Origin: Ramlibacter sp.
GTDB taxonomy: Bacteria; Pseudomonadota; Gammaproteobacteria; Burkholderiales; Burkholderiaceae_C
DNA length: 64,000 bases
Direction of reading: 5' to 3'
NCBI GenBank assembly: GCA_019635415.1
Contig: JAHBZN010000004.1
Coordinates: 124,001 to 188,000 of the forward strand
Positions 18,837 to 27,070 of this stretch are shown piece after piece (the stretch's first letter is position 1; each line of letters begins with the position of its first letter). The translations under genes and the position numbers were made by a program. The notes beneath the pieces were generated by a model. The model made no database searches. It worked only from the letters and a program-made list of their open reading frames with translations, and was not told the DNA's origin.

Positions 18837-19876
18837 GATTTGGCTCCTTCACTCTTGCGCAGCCGGGCCAGCAGCAGCTTGGAGAACGTCAGCACCACGA
18901 AGGTGATGAAGAACAGCACGAGGCCCAGGTAGATCAATGCCGACTGGTGCAGGCCCTCACCCGCTTCCGCGAATTCGTTGGCCAGCGCCGAGGTGATGCT
19001 GTTGGCCGCCTGGAACAGCGACAGGGTGTCGAGCTGGTTGAAGTTGCCGATGACAAAGGTCACGGCCATGGTCTCACCGAGCGCCCGGCCCAGGCCGAGC
19101 ATGATGCCGCCAACCACACCGGCCTTGGTGTAGGGCAGAACCACCTTGAACACCACTTCCCAGGTCGTGGCGCCCAGGCCATAGGCGGATTCCTTGAGCA
19201 GCACGGGCGTGACTTCAAAGACATCGCGCATCACGGAGGCGATAAACGGAATCACCATGATGGCCAGGATGATCCCGGCCGACAGAATGCCGATGCCCAC
19301 CGGGGGGCCCGACACCAGCGCGCCCAGATAAGGCACGCCGGAAAAAAGAGATTGCAGCGGCTGCTGCACATAAGTGGCCAGGATGGGGCCGAACACGAGC
19401 AGGCCCCACATGCCATAGACGATGGACGGTACCGCCGCGAGCAGTTCGATCGCGGTTCCCAGGGGGCGCTTGAGCCACGCCGGGGACAGTTCCGTCAGAA
19501 AAAGCGCAATGCCGAAGCTCACCGGCACAGCGATGAGCAAGGCAATGAATGAAGTGGCCAGCGTGCCATAAATCATGACCAATCCGCCGTACTCATCCTT
19601 GACCGGGTCCCAGACACTGCTGGTCAGGAAGCCCAGACCGTACTTGGCAATGGCTGGCCAGGCGCCTGTGATCAGTGACAGCAGGATGCCGATCAGCAGG
19701 GCCAGGGTCAGCAGCGCGGCACCCTTGGCGGCCCAGCCGAAGAGCCGGTCAGCCAGGGGGCCGGTCCGCACCGGCCTGGAAGGAGGAGGATTGGTCATGT
19801 CGCGCACCGGCCCCTTGCCGGCAACCGTGCCGGCGAGGTTGAAAGGAGCCTCTTTGGCGGGAAGTGTAGAGGACAC
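18833..19876 (-). CDS. pstC: Phosphate ABC transporter permease PstC
   Basis: 347 residues with six predicted membrane segments and the EAA-type loop ESAYGLGATTWEVVFKVVLP. The N-terminal 45 or so residues are a Pro-rich cytoplasmic extension. The farthest start is GTG at 19876, 33 bp after pstS; an in-frame ATG at 19798 is an alternative that would remove 26 residues. It overlaps pstA by 4 bp. Confidence 0.96.
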   Translation of the reverse strand: MSSTLPAKEAPFNLAGTVAGKGPVRDMTNPPPSRPVRTGPLADRLFGWAAKGAALLTLALLIGILLSLITGAWPAIAKYGLGFLTSSVWDPVKDEYGGLVMIYGTLATSFIALLIAVPVSFGIALFLTELSPAWLKRPLGTAIELLAAVPSIVYGMWGLLVFGPILATYVQQPLQSLFSGVPYLGALVSGPPVGIGILSAGIILAIMVIPFIASVMRDVFEVTPVLLKESAYGLGATTWEVVFKVVLPYTKAGVVGGIMLGLGRALGETMAVTFVIGNFNQLDTLSLFQAANSITSALANEFAEAGEGLHQSALIYLGLVLFFITFVVLTFSKLLLARLRKSEGAKS

Positions 19877-19909
19877 GCTGGAGGCCCTTCAGGTCGGTTG
19901 CGAAAGTGC

Positions 19910-20959
19910 TTACTTGTAAGCGACGGTCTTGCCGGAGCCGTCCTTGATCTCACCCCAGGCCTTGGCGATCTGGGTCTTCACCACGTCGGGCATCGGCACG
20001 TAGTCGAGGTCGTCAGCGGTCTGGTCGCCGTTCTTGTAGGCCCACTCGAAGAACTTGAGCGAGGCGGCGGCCTGGGCCGGCTTGTCCTGCTTCTTGTGCA
20101 TCAGGATGAAGGTAGCACCGGTGATGGGCCAGGAATCCTTGCCAGGCTGGTTGGTGAGGATCTGGTAGAAGCTCTTGGACCATTCGGCACCGGCGGCGGC
20201 AGCCTTGAAGGCCTTGTCGTCAGGCGACACGAAATGGCCTTCAGCGTTCTGCAGCTGAGCGTAGGTCAGCTTGTTCTGCTTGACGTAGGCGTACTCGAGG
20301 TAGCCGATCGAGTTGGGCAGGCGGCTCACGAAAGCGGCAACGCCTTCATTGCCCTTGCCGCCGGCGCCGACGGGCCAGTTCACGGCGGTACCCACGCCCA
20401 CCTTCTCGCTCCACTCCTTGTTCACCTTGCTCAGGTAGTTCGTGAAGATGAAGCTGGTGCCGGAGCCGTCAGCACGGCGCACCGGGGCAATGGCGGCGTC
20501 CGGCAGGGCCAGCGAACCGTTCAGGGCCTTGATGGCGGGGTCATTCCACTTGGTGATCTTGCCCAGGTAGATGTCGCCCAGCACCTGACCGCTCAGCTTG
20601 AGCTGGCCGGGAGCCATGCCCTTGATGTTGATCACGGGGATCACGCCACCGATCACGGTGGGGAACTGCATCAGGCCCTTGCTGGCCAGGTCTTCGTCCT
20701 TCAGGGGCATGTCGGAAGCACCGAAGTCGACGGTCTTGGCGTCGATCTGCTTGATGCCAGCGCCCGAGCCCACGGACTGGTAGTTGATGCGAACGCCGGT
20801 GGCCTTGTTGTAGTCAGCCGCCCACTTGGAGTACAGCGGTGCAGGGAAGCTGGCGCCGGCGCCGGTGACTTCCTGCGATTGGGCGCTGGCCAGGCCAGCG
20901 TAGGAGAAAGCGGTCACGGCTGCCACAGCCAGACCAGCGATGCGGAATTTCATGTTCAT
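19910..20959 (-). CDS. pstS: Periplasmic phosphate-binding protein PstS
   Basis: 349 residues starting MNMKFRIAGLAVAAV, with a Sec signal peptide cleaved after about LASA (residue 26). Phosphate-contact regions are visible: GAGASFPAPLYSKW, SVGSGAGIKQI, DFGASDMPL and RADGSGTSFIF. It captures phosphate for PstCAB. The start is chosen because AAAGG lies 8 nt before the first ATG; two codons later there is another ATG. It is the first gene of pstSCAB-phoU-phoBR and is preceded by a well-formed Pho box and -10. Confidence 0.98.
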   Translation of the reverse strand: MNMKFRIAGLAVAAVTAFSYAGLASAQSQEVTGAGASFPAPLYSKWAADYNKATGVRINYQSVGSGAGIKQIDAKTVDFGASDMPLKDEDLASKGLMQFPTVIGGVIPVINIKGMAPGQLKLSGQVLGDIYLGKITKWNDPAIKALNGSLALPDAAIAPVRRADGSGTSFIFTNYLSKVNKEWSEKVGVGTAVNWPVGAGGKGNEGVAAFVSRLPNSIGYLEYAYVKQNKLTYAQLQNAEGHFVSPDDKAFKAAAAGAEWSKSFYQILTNQPGKDSWPITGATFILMHKKQDKPAQAAASLKFFEWAYKNGDQTADDLDYVPMPDVVKTQIAKAWGEIKDGSGKTVAYK

Positions 20960-21003
20960 GTAAGCACCTTTAACAAGGAGGGTTGAGGAGAAGGTCTGAG
21001 CGG

Positions 21004-21037
21004 ACTGTAAGAAGCTTTTGTGACAGTGACGTGACAT
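21004..21037 (-). promoter_or_regulatory. Pho box and -10 of the pst-pho operon
   Basis: On the minus strand ATGTCAC-GTCA-CTGTCAC (21037-21020) gives two CTGTCAT-like heptamers 11 bp apart. It is followed by exactly 10 bp and then TACAGT (21009-21004), a 4 of 6 match to TATAAT. This is the architecture of PhoB-activated promoters in which the Pho box replaces the -35. A further CTGTCAT lies just upstream (21046-21040), 9 bp out of step. Confidence 0.82.
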
Positions 21038-21086
21038 CCATGACAGACCCTTCCCCTCTGAAACCGGCCCTCTGGCGTTCTTTCGA

Positions 21087-21141
21087 TGTCATTTTTGTGT
21101 CATGTTTTCGTCATCTGCTCGTCACGCCGTCCTCCTAGCCT
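21087..21141 (+). promoter_or_regulatory. Pho-box array driving the 21172-24016 transcript
   Basis: Four direct repeats TGTCAT, TGTCAT, CGTCAT and CGTCAC start at 21087, 21098, 21109 and 21120, a strict 11-bp period, equal to two tandem Pho boxes. Ten bases after the last repeat lies TAGCCT (21136-21141), a weak -10 (3 of 6). Transcription would start near 21148, just before a GGAGG at 21159. Together with the pstS box this makes a divergent PhoB-controlled region. Confidence 0.72.
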
Positions 21142-21171
21142 GTGCACTTATTGTTTACGGAGGAAACCCTG

Positions 21172-21288
21172 ATGCGGCAGCGCCAGGCCGCGCCCCATGG
21201 CGCCGGTGGCCCTGCCGCACGCGGCTTTAACCCCCAAATCCGGCTCCAGCCCATACCCCATGGACATCAGCCGCTATCAAAAGAGTAG
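21172..21288 (+). CDS. Short ORF (38 codons) leading the binding-protein gene
   Basis: The ATG at 21172 lies 8 nt after a perfect GGAGG (21159-21163), the best ribosome site in this intergenic region. It encodes 38 residues rich in Pro, Gly, His and Arg (start MRQRQAAPHGAGG, end QPLSKE), with no signal peptide or membrane segment. The TAG at 21286 is 3 nt before the ATG of the next gene and in the same frame, and it lies within a 17-bp dispersed repeat. It may be a leader peptide that delivers ribosomes to the next gene, whose own ribosome site is weak. It could also be chance; no homologue is known to me. Confidence 0.4.
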   Translation: MRQRQAAPHGAGGPAARGFNPQIRLQPIPHGHQPLSKE

Positions 21289-21289
21289 C
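21273..21289. repeat. 17-bp dispersed repeat containing the TAG of the short ORF
   Basis: GCTATCAAAAGAGTAGC, with 4-bp inverted arms GCTA/TAGC. It ends 2 nt before the start codon of the binding-protein gene at 21292. Confidence 0.5.
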
Positions 21290-21291
21290 AA

Positions 21292-22437
21292 ATGACCCCT
21301 ACCCTTCGCTCCCCCCGCCGACGCCAGGCACTCCAGGCCCTGGCCGCCATGACGTTCGCGCCCGCGCTCAGCCACGCCCAGCCGGGCAAGGCGGCGGCCG
21401 GCGCCCGCAACCTCATCGTCGCCCAGTTGTTCGACACCTCCCCCGCCCAGCAGGACGTCTCCAAGGACCTGCTGATCGGCTCGCGCGCGGCCTGGCAGGA
21501 CATCAACGCCCGTGGCGGCGTGCGCGGCCGCCTCGTGCAGCATGTCTCGGTGGAGGTCGACGGTTCGGCTGAAAGCGTGCGCAACGCCCTCAAGCCGCTG
21601 CTGGACAACCCGGCCTGCCTGGTGCTCTCGGGCACGGCCGGCGATCCGGCCGCGGCGCAGGTGGTGGCCGAGCTGCGACGGCAGAATGTGGGCATCGCCC
21701 ACGTGGCGCCGTGGCTGCAGAACTCCAGCGTCGAGGTCGATGACCGCACGTTTCCCATTTTTGCCGCGCGCCAGGAGCAGATCGTCCATGCGCTGAAGTC
21801 CCTCACCGTCATGGGTGTTCAGGAGCTGGGCGCCATCTACGGCACCCCCCAGGACCACGCGCTGTACCACGAGGACCTGGAGCGCATTGCCGGTGGCATG
21901 CGCCTGAAGCTGCAGTCCTTCCAGGCCAACGGGGACCTGTCCCGCCTGGGCCAGCGGCTGACACCGGGCACCCCGGCGATCCTGCTGTTCGTCGGCGGCA
22001 CGCCCGAACTGGTCCAGTTCACCCAGGGCCTGGACAAGCAGCAGCGGCAACGCTATGTCGTGGCGCTGGCGGACGTGAACCTTCAAACCATGATCCAGAT
22101 GGGCGGCGCGCGCAGCACGCCGGTGATCGCCACGCAGGCCGTGCCGTTGACCAACGCCAGCCTCCCCGTCGTGCGAGCCTACCGGGAGACCATGAGCCGC
22201 CTGTTCGACGAGCCGCCCGTGTCCCTGAGCCTGGCCGGCTTCATTGCAGCGCGCTACACGTTTGAGGTGCTCAACGACACCGATGGCGCACTCAACCGGC
22301 AGACAGCGCTCGCGGCCTTCCAGCGCCGCGAGGCCGTGGACGTGGGCGGCTACCGCATCAGCTTCAACCCGCAACGGCGCAGCGCCACCTATGTGACCCA
22401 GAGCATGCTGACGTCCGACGGACGCGTGATCGGCTGA
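21292..22437 (+). CDS. Leu/Ile/Val-type periplasmic substrate-binding protein
   Basis: 381 residues of the type 1 periplasmic binding fold (LivJ-like, Peripla_BP_6). The N-terminus SPRRRQALQALAAMTFAPALSHAQ is a signal peptide with twin Arg. Domain I shows QDVSKDLLIGSRAAWQDINARGGV and VLSGTAGDPAAAQVV; domain II shows YGTPQDHALYHEDL and LSLAGFIAARYTFEVL. No permease or ATPase gene is nearby, so it is an orphan binding protein, perhaps a sensor or a helper of a distant transporter. It lies downstream of four Pho repeats and upstream of ppx. Its ligand cannot be deduced. Family assignment is good; the role in phosphate starvation is inference. Confidence 0.8.
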   Translation: MTPTLRSPRRRQALQALAAMTFAPALSHAQPGKAAAGARNLIVAQLFDTSPAQQDVSKDLLIGSRAAWQDINARGGVRGRLVQHVSVEVDGSAESVRNALKPLLDNPACLVLSGTAGDPAAAQVVAELRRQNVGIAHVAPWLQNSSVEVDDRTFPIFAARQEQIVHALKSLTVMGVQELGAIYGTPQDHALYHEDLERIAGGMRLKLQSFQANGDLSRLGQRLTPGTPAILLFVGGTPELVQFTQGLDKQQRQRYVVALADVNLQTMIQMGGARSTPVIATQAVPLTNASLPVVRAYRETMSRLFDEPPVSLSLAGFIAARYTFEVLNDTDGALNRQTALAAFQRREAVDVGGYRISFNPQRRSATYVTQSMLTSDGRVIG

Positions 22438-22525
22438 CCCGGTGACCACGAGCACCCGGCGCGGCCGCCGCACCACGGCACCGCGCCACGTTTGCTATGC
22501 TGGCCCGGCAACAATAACTGCCAAC

Positions 22526-24016
22526 ATGCAAAACGGTACCCGCCTCGCCGCTGTGGACTTGGGCTCCAACAGCTTTCGCCTCGAAATCGGCCGCCTCGAC
22601 CACGGCCAGATCCATCGCACCGAATACCTCAAGGAAACCGTCCGCCAGGGCAACGGGCTGGACGCCGAGCGCAACCTCACCCCTGAAGCCATGCAGCGCG
22701 GCTGGGACTGCCTGGCCCGCTTTGGAGAGCGCCTCGCGGGCTTTCGCAAGGCCCAGGTACGGGCGGTCGCCACCCAGACCCTGCGCGAAGCTCGCAACCG
22801 CGAGGAATTTCTGGCCAAGGCCCGCCAGGTGCTGGGCTTCCCGATCGACGTGGTCTCCGGCCGTGAGGAAGCGCGGCTGATCTACCAGGGCGTGGCCCAC
22901 CTGCTGCCGCAGTCCGACGAGCGCCGGCTGGTCGTGGACATTGGCGGGCGGTCCACCGAGCTGATCCTCGGTCAGGGCCTGGACGCCCGGGTCATGGAAT
23001 CGTTTCGGGTGGGCAGCGTGGCCTGGTCCATGAAGTACTTTGCCGACGGCCAGTTCACCCCTCATGCCTTCCAGATGGCCGAAATCGCCGCCAAGGCCGT
23101 GCTCGATGAAGCGCTGAACGCTTACCGGCCCGACACCTGGGACGTGGCCTACGGCTCGTCGGGCACCATCGGCGCCGTGGGAGACGTGCTGACCGCCGCC
23201 GGCTGGCCCGCCGGCACAGTGACGCTGGATGGCCTGGACTGGCTGCTCGAACGCCTGCTGGAAGCCCGCAGCGCGGAGCGGGTGCGCATGGAAGGCCTCA
23301 AGGAAGACCGGCGCGCCGTGATCGGTGGCGGCCTGAGCGTGCTTCGGGCGCTGTTCGACCTGCTGGGCATCGTGGACATGCAGGCGGCCCAAGGCGCACT
23401 GCGCCACGGCGTGCTCTATGACCTGCTGGACCGGCAGCACGGGGAAACCGACGTGCGCTCCAACACCGTGCAGCGCCTGTCGCTCAAATTCGACATCGAC
23501 GCGGCCCAGGCCCAGCGCGTGGGCAAGGCCGCCAGCCTGCTGCTGCGTCAGCTGCGGGCCAACGACAGCGCGGCCGAACTCGAGCGCTGCCAGCGCAAGC
23601 TGCAATGGGCAGCGCAACTGCACGAGATCGGCAGCCAGATTTCGCACAGCGACTACCACAAGCATGGCGCCTACATTCTGGACAACGCCGACGCACCGGG
23701 CTTCGCTCTGCCCGAGCTGCACCGGCTGAGCCTGCTGGTGCTGGGCCATCGCGGCAAGCTGCGCAAGCTGGACGCCGACTTCGACGATGAGGTCTTCGTG
23801 CACCAGTTGCTGGCGCTGCGCCTGGCTGTGCTGTTGTGCCACGCGCGCCGCGAGCCGGACCTGAAGGGCATGCAACTGGTCAGCGACGCGGCCGCGCGGC
23901 GCATCAGGCTCACCTGCCGCAGCGACTGGATCACCGCCTTTCCTCAGTCCGCCCACCTGCTGCGCGAGGAAGTCGTGGCCTGGCAAAAAATGCCCTGGAC
24001 GCTGGCGCTGGGCTGA
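22526..24016 (+). CDS. ppx: Exopolyphosphatase (Ppx/GppA family)
   Basis: 496 residues starting MQNGTRLAAVDLGSNSFRLE. The ASKHA phosphate-1 loop (DLGSNSFRL), phosphate-2 loop (VVDIGGRSTELI) and adenosine-side glycine motif (GSSGTIGAV) are present. A C-terminal HD-like helical domain contains LHEIGSQISHSDYHKHGAYI. It removes terminal phosphates from polyphosphate and/or pppGpp. It lies 88 bp after the binding-protein gene in the same direction. The frame is open from 22442, but that extension is not family-like. Together with ppk1 at 25004 it balances polyphosphate. Confidence 0.95.
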   Translation: MQNGTRLAAVDLGSNSFRLEIGRLDHGQIHRTEYLKETVRQGNGLDAERNLTPEAMQRGWDCLARFGERLAGFRKAQVRAVATQTLREARNREEFLAKARQVLGFPIDVVSGREEARLIYQGVAHLLPQSDERRLVVDIGGRSTELILGQGLDARVMESFRVGSVAWSMKYFADGQFTPHAFQMAEIAAKAVLDEALNAYRPDTWDVAYGSSGTIGAVGDVLTAAGWPAGTVTLDGLDWLLERLLEARSAERVRMEGLKEDRRAVIGGGLSVLRALFDLLGIVDMQAAQGALRHGVLYDLLDRQHGETDVRSNTVQRLSLKFDIDAAQAQRVGKAASLLLRQLRANDSAAELERCQRKLQWAAQLHEIGSQISHSDYHKHGAYILDNADAPGFALPELHRLSLLVLGHRGKLRKLDADFDDEVFVHQLLALRLAVLLCHARREPDLKGMQLVSDAAARRIRLTCRSDWITAFPQSAHLLREEVVAWQKMPWTLALG

Positions 24017-24028
24017 GCGGTTTCACCA

Positions 24029-24072
24029 TTGCCTTGCGTCGCAAAAACGGTATAAACTGTATATACTGTTTA
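24029..24072 (+). promoter_or_regulatory. Promoter and palindromic operator of the 24093 gene
   Basis: TTGCCT (24029-24034), 16 bp, TATAAA (24051-24056) is a plausible sigma70 promoter. Overlapping and following the -10 is a 20-bp near-perfect palindrome, TAAAC-T-GTATATAC-T-GTTTA (24053-24072). Its only break in symmetry is one position in each half. Such a site would block initiation, and the gene product carries a ribbon-helix-helix-like domain, so autorepression is a reasonable inference. Confidence 0.6.
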
Positions 24073-24092
24073 TCCACTCCAAAGCGACACCC

Positions 24093-24512
24093 ATGGCAAC
24101 TGCAAAAAAACCCACCCAACCCGCCGCCAAGGCTCCCGTGCAGGCCGCTGCGGCCCCGGCCACCAAGCCGGCGCCGGTCACAGCCCCCGCACCGGGCAAG
24201 CCGGTCAGGAAGGCCAAGGCCCCCGCCGCCAAACCCGTGGCAGCCCCCAAGCCCGTGGCCGCCCCCAAGGCGGCCAAGGCGGAGAAACCCAAGAAGCCCA
24301 AGCTGGTGCGCGACAGCTTCACCATCCCCAAGACCGAATACACCGTGCTGGATGACCTCAAGCAACGCGCTGCCAAGCTGGGCGCTCCGGTCAAGAAAAG
24401 CGAGCTGCTGCGCGCTGGCGTCAAGGCACTGGCCGCCATGTCGGACGTGGCGTTCAAGGCCGCGCTGTCGGCCGTGCCGGCCATCAAGACGGGCCGCCCC
24501 AAGTCGGCCTGA
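24093..24512 (+). CDS. Lys/Ala/Pro-rich histone H1-like protein with ribbon-helix-helix-like C-terminus
   Basis: 139 residues. Residues 1-70 are almost only Ala, Lys, Pro and Val (units such as AAPKPVAAPKAAK), like bacterial histone H1/AlgP/PhaF tails. Residues about 72-118 read as beta strand (DSFTIPK), helix (EYTVLDDLKQRAAKLG) and helix (KKSELLRAGVKALAAM), the order of Arc/MetJ-type DNA-binding dimers. It lies between ppx and the ppk1-sixA end and is convergent with sixA. Basic PAAK-type proteins are known to associate with DNA, polyhydroxyalkanoate or polyphosphate granules; a polyphosphate-linked nucleoid role is inference. A palindromic operator precedes it. Confidence 0.75.
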   Translation: MATAKKPTQPAAKAPVQAAAAPATKPAPVTAPAPGKPVRKAKAPAAKPVAAPKPVAAPKAAKAEKPKKPKLVRDSFTIPKTEYTVLDDLKQRAAKLGAPVKKSELLRAGVKALAAMSDVAFKAALSAVPAIKTGRPKSA

Positions 24513-24539
24513 GATGGCGGCCCGCGGTCGGGTGGTCCG

Positions 24540-25007
24540 TCAGAGCGCGTCGGGCGACTGGACAGCCACCACCATGGTCTGCGCATGACCATCGCGTTCG
24601 CGGTTGCGGATCCACCAGGCCGCGCCCTTGCGCACGGGGCAGGTGCCATGCTTCATGGCCAGCAGCTGGGCCACGGCCTCCCCCAGCGTGGGCTGGTGGC
24701 CAACCACCAGCACCGGCACCCGTGAATTCGGCCACTGCGCCGCATCCAGCAACTGGGCGGCGGACCCCTCCGGCGCCAGCTCGGGCCGGATCTTGTACTT
24801 GCGACCCAGGGCCAGGGCGGTCTGCTCACAGCGGCGTGCCGGGCTGCACAGGATGCGCGTGCCCTCCGGCAGTTGCCGGTCCAGCCACTGGGCCATGCGC
24901 GCGGCCTGCTTCTCGCCGCGCGAGGTCAGCGAGCGCTCGAGGTCATTGCAGCCTTCCACCCAGTCTTCTGCTTCCGCGTGGCGCCACAAGATCAGATCCA
25001 TGATCAT
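24540..25007 (-). CDS. sixA: Phosphohistidine phosphatase SixA family
   Basis: Histidine phosphatase superfamily, about 155 residues. The catalytic RHG-like motif LILWRHAEAEDW holds the nucleophilic His, SPARRCEQTA has the second Arg, and VVGHQPTLGE the second His. SixA-type enzymes remove phosphate from phosphohistidine in proteins. The ATG at 25007 overlaps the ppk1 TGA as ATGA; an ATG two codons later (25001) is an alternative. Coupling to ppk1, whose mechanism passes through a phosphohistidine, suggests a functional link, but none is shown. Confidence 0.9.
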   Translation of the reverse strand: MIMDLILWRHAEAEDWVEGCNDLERSLTSRGEKQAARMAQWLDRQLPEGTRILCSPARRCEQTALALGRKYKIRPELAPEGSAAQLLDAAQWPNSRVPVLVVGHQPTLGEAVAQLLAMKHGTCPVRKGAAWWIRNRERDGHAQTMVVAVQSPDAL

Positions 25008-27070
25008 GCGCCCGGTGCCCGCGGCCGTGCGGTGTAGCGGCCCATCAGCGCCGCCTGGGACCCATGGCCCGGTTTGTCCGGGTCCACCCGACGGTACACC
25101 CCGTCCGCCCCCAGGTTCCAGGCATCGCGGCCATCGTGCAGGCCGGCCACCAGGCACTCGTCGATCACGCGCTGGCGCAGGGCCGGGTCGGTCACGGGCC
25201 AGGCCAGTTCGATGCGCCGCAGCATGTTGCGGTTCATCCAGTCGGCGCTGGCCAGGTACAGGTCTTCTTCTTCACCACAGCGGAAATAGAACACGCGCGA
25301 ATGCTCCAGGAAGCGGCCAATGATGGAACGCACGCGGATGTTGTCGGTCATGCCAGGCACCTGCGCCGGCAACATGCAGGCACCCCGCACGATCAGGTCG
25401 ATCGTGACGCCCTGCCGTCCCGCACGCACCAGCGCATTCATGAGGGCCTCGTCGGTCAGGGCATTCATCTTGGCCACGATCCGCGCGGGTTGTCCTTGCG
25501 CCGCCGCAGCCGCCAGTCCGTCTATCTTTTCGATCAGGCGCTTGTGCAGATAGAACGGCGCCAGCCACAGCTTGTTCAGCCGGGGGAGCCGGCTCTGGCT
25601 GGCCAGGTGAACGAACAGCGCGTCCATGTCCGCGGTCAGTTGCGCATCCGCCGTGAGGTAACTCAGATCGGTGTACAGCCGCGCCGTGCGCGGGTTGTAG
25701 TTGCCCGTGGATAGGTGGCCGTAACGGCGCAGGTGCGAGCCCTCGCGCCGCGTGACCAACAGCATCTTGGCATGGGTCTTGAGCCCCACCACGCCATACA
25801 CCACCTGCGCACCGACCGCCTCCAGCGACTCGGCCCAGTTGATGTTGGCCTCCTCGTCAAAGCGCGCCTTGAGCTCGACCACCGCCGTGACCTCCTTGCC
25901 CAGGCGGACCGCTTCGCGCAGCAGGTCGATCAGCACCGGGTCCGTGCCGGTGCGGTAGATGGTCTGCTTGATGGCCAGCACCTGAGGGTCATTCACCGCA
26001 TCGCGCAGGAAGTCCAAAACCCCGTCGAAGCTCTCGTAGGGCTGGTGGATGAGCACATCACCCTGCTTGAGACGCTCGAAGAACCCCGTGCCGTCGAGCA
26101 ACTGCACGGGGTACGCGGCGGCATAGGCCGGAAACAGCAGCTTGGGATCGTTCACCAGGTCCACCAGCTGCGTGAGGCGCACCAGATTCACTGGCCCGTG
26201 CACCCGGTACAGCGCGGCCTCGGGCAGGCCAAACTGCTGCAAAAGGAAAGTCGACAGGTACTCCGAGCAGCCGGCCGACACCTCGAGCCGCACGGCCTGG
26301 CCGTAGTGCCGTTGCTGCAGGCCCTGGCGCAGGGCCGTGCGCAGGTTGCGCACATCGTCCTCGTCCACGGCCAGGTCCGAATGGCGGGTCACCCGGAATT
26401 GCGAGAACTCGCCGACCTCACGGCCCGGAAACAGGTTGTTCAGGTGCGCCCGGATCACGCTGGACAGCGAGACGAACAAGGTCTTTTTGCCCGACACCCG
26501 CGCCGGCATGCGGATCAGCCGGGGCAGCACGCGGGGCACCTTGACGATGGCGATCTCGTTGTGCCGGCCAAAGGCGTCCTTGCCTCCGAGCCGCACGATG
26601 AAATTCAGCGACTTGTTGGCCACCTGCGGGAAGGGATGCGCCGGGTCCAGGCCCACCGGAATCAGCAGCGGGCGCACCTCGCGCTCGAAATACTCGTCCA
26701 CCCACTTCTTCTGCGCGGGATCGCGGTCGCCGTGCGAAACGATCTCGATGCCGTGCTTCTTGAAGGTGGGCATCAGCTCGTCGTTGTACAGCGCGTACTG
26801 GCGTGCCACGAGGTCGTGCGCGGCCCGCGACAGCTCGTTGAACGTGTCCACCGTGTAGACGCCCTTGAGCGCGCCCGTCTGGGCGGCCGTCAGGTGCGGC
26901 GCGGCCCGAACTTCGAAAAACTCATCCAGGTTGGATGAAACGATGCACAGGTAGCGCAGGCGCTCGAGCAGCGGCACGTCGGGCCGTCGAGCCCAGTCGA
27001 ACACGCGCTCGTTGAACGCCAGAATGCTGTGGTCGCGGTCCAGATACGGAACGCCCGGGGTTTGAGTCAT
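25004..27070 (-). CDS. ppk1: Polyphosphate kinase 1
   Basis: 688 residues. Reversible transfer of the ATP gamma-phosphate to polyphosphate. The N-terminal domain starts YLDRDHSILAFNERV. The PLD-like C-terminal domains contain the catalytic His in GLKTHAKMLLVTRRE, then YGHLSTGNYNPRTARLYTDLS and a second His region in FLEHSRVFYFRCGEE. The start ATG overlaps the TAA of the agt-like gene by one base (TAATG), so it is coupled to that gene. A five-heptamer Pho array lies just upstream inside the agt coding region and may provide a second promoter. Confidence 0.97.
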   Translation of the reverse strand: MTQTPGVPYLDRDHSILAFNERVFDWARRPDVPLLERLRYLCIVSSNLDEFFEVRAAPHLTAAQTGALKGVYTVDTFNELSRAAHDLVARQYALYNDELMPTFKKHGIEIVSHGDRDPAQKKWVDEYFEREVRPLLIPVGLDPAHPFPQVANKSLNFIVRLGGKDAFGRHNEIAIVKVPRVLPRLIRMPARVSGKKTLFVSLSSVIRAHLNNLFPGREVGEFSQFRVTRHSDLAVDEDDVRNLRTALRQGLQQRHYGQAVRLEVSAGCSEYLSTFLLQQFGLPEAALYRVHGPVNLVRLTQLVDLVNDPKLLFPAYAAAYPVQLLDGTGFFERLKQGDVLIHQPYESFDGVLDFLRDAVNDPQVLAIKQTIYRTGTDPVLIDLLREAVRLGKEVTAVVELKARFDEEANINWAESLEAVGAQVVYGVVGLKTHAKMLLVTRREGSHLRRYGHLSTGNYNPRTARLYTDLSYLTADAQLTADMDALFVHLASQSRLPRLNKLWLAPFYLHKRLIEKIDGLAAAAAQGQPARIVAKMNALTDEALMNALVRAGRQGVTIDLIVRGACMLPAQVPGMTDNIRVRSIIGRFLEHSRVFYFRCGEEEDLYLASADWMNRNMLRRIELAWPVTDPALRQRVIDECLVAGLHDGRDAWNLGADGVYRRVDPDKPGHGSQAALMGRYTARPRAPGA

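Noticed and set aside
20960..21037. N-terminal extension of PstS to 21037
   Set aside because: It would place the start upstream of the predicted Pho -10 and bury the signal peptide.
24144..24300. Tandem DNA repeats in the 5' part of the 24093 gene
   Set aside because: Explained by the repetitive Ala/Lys/Pro codons of the protein tail; not a CRISPR or mobile element.
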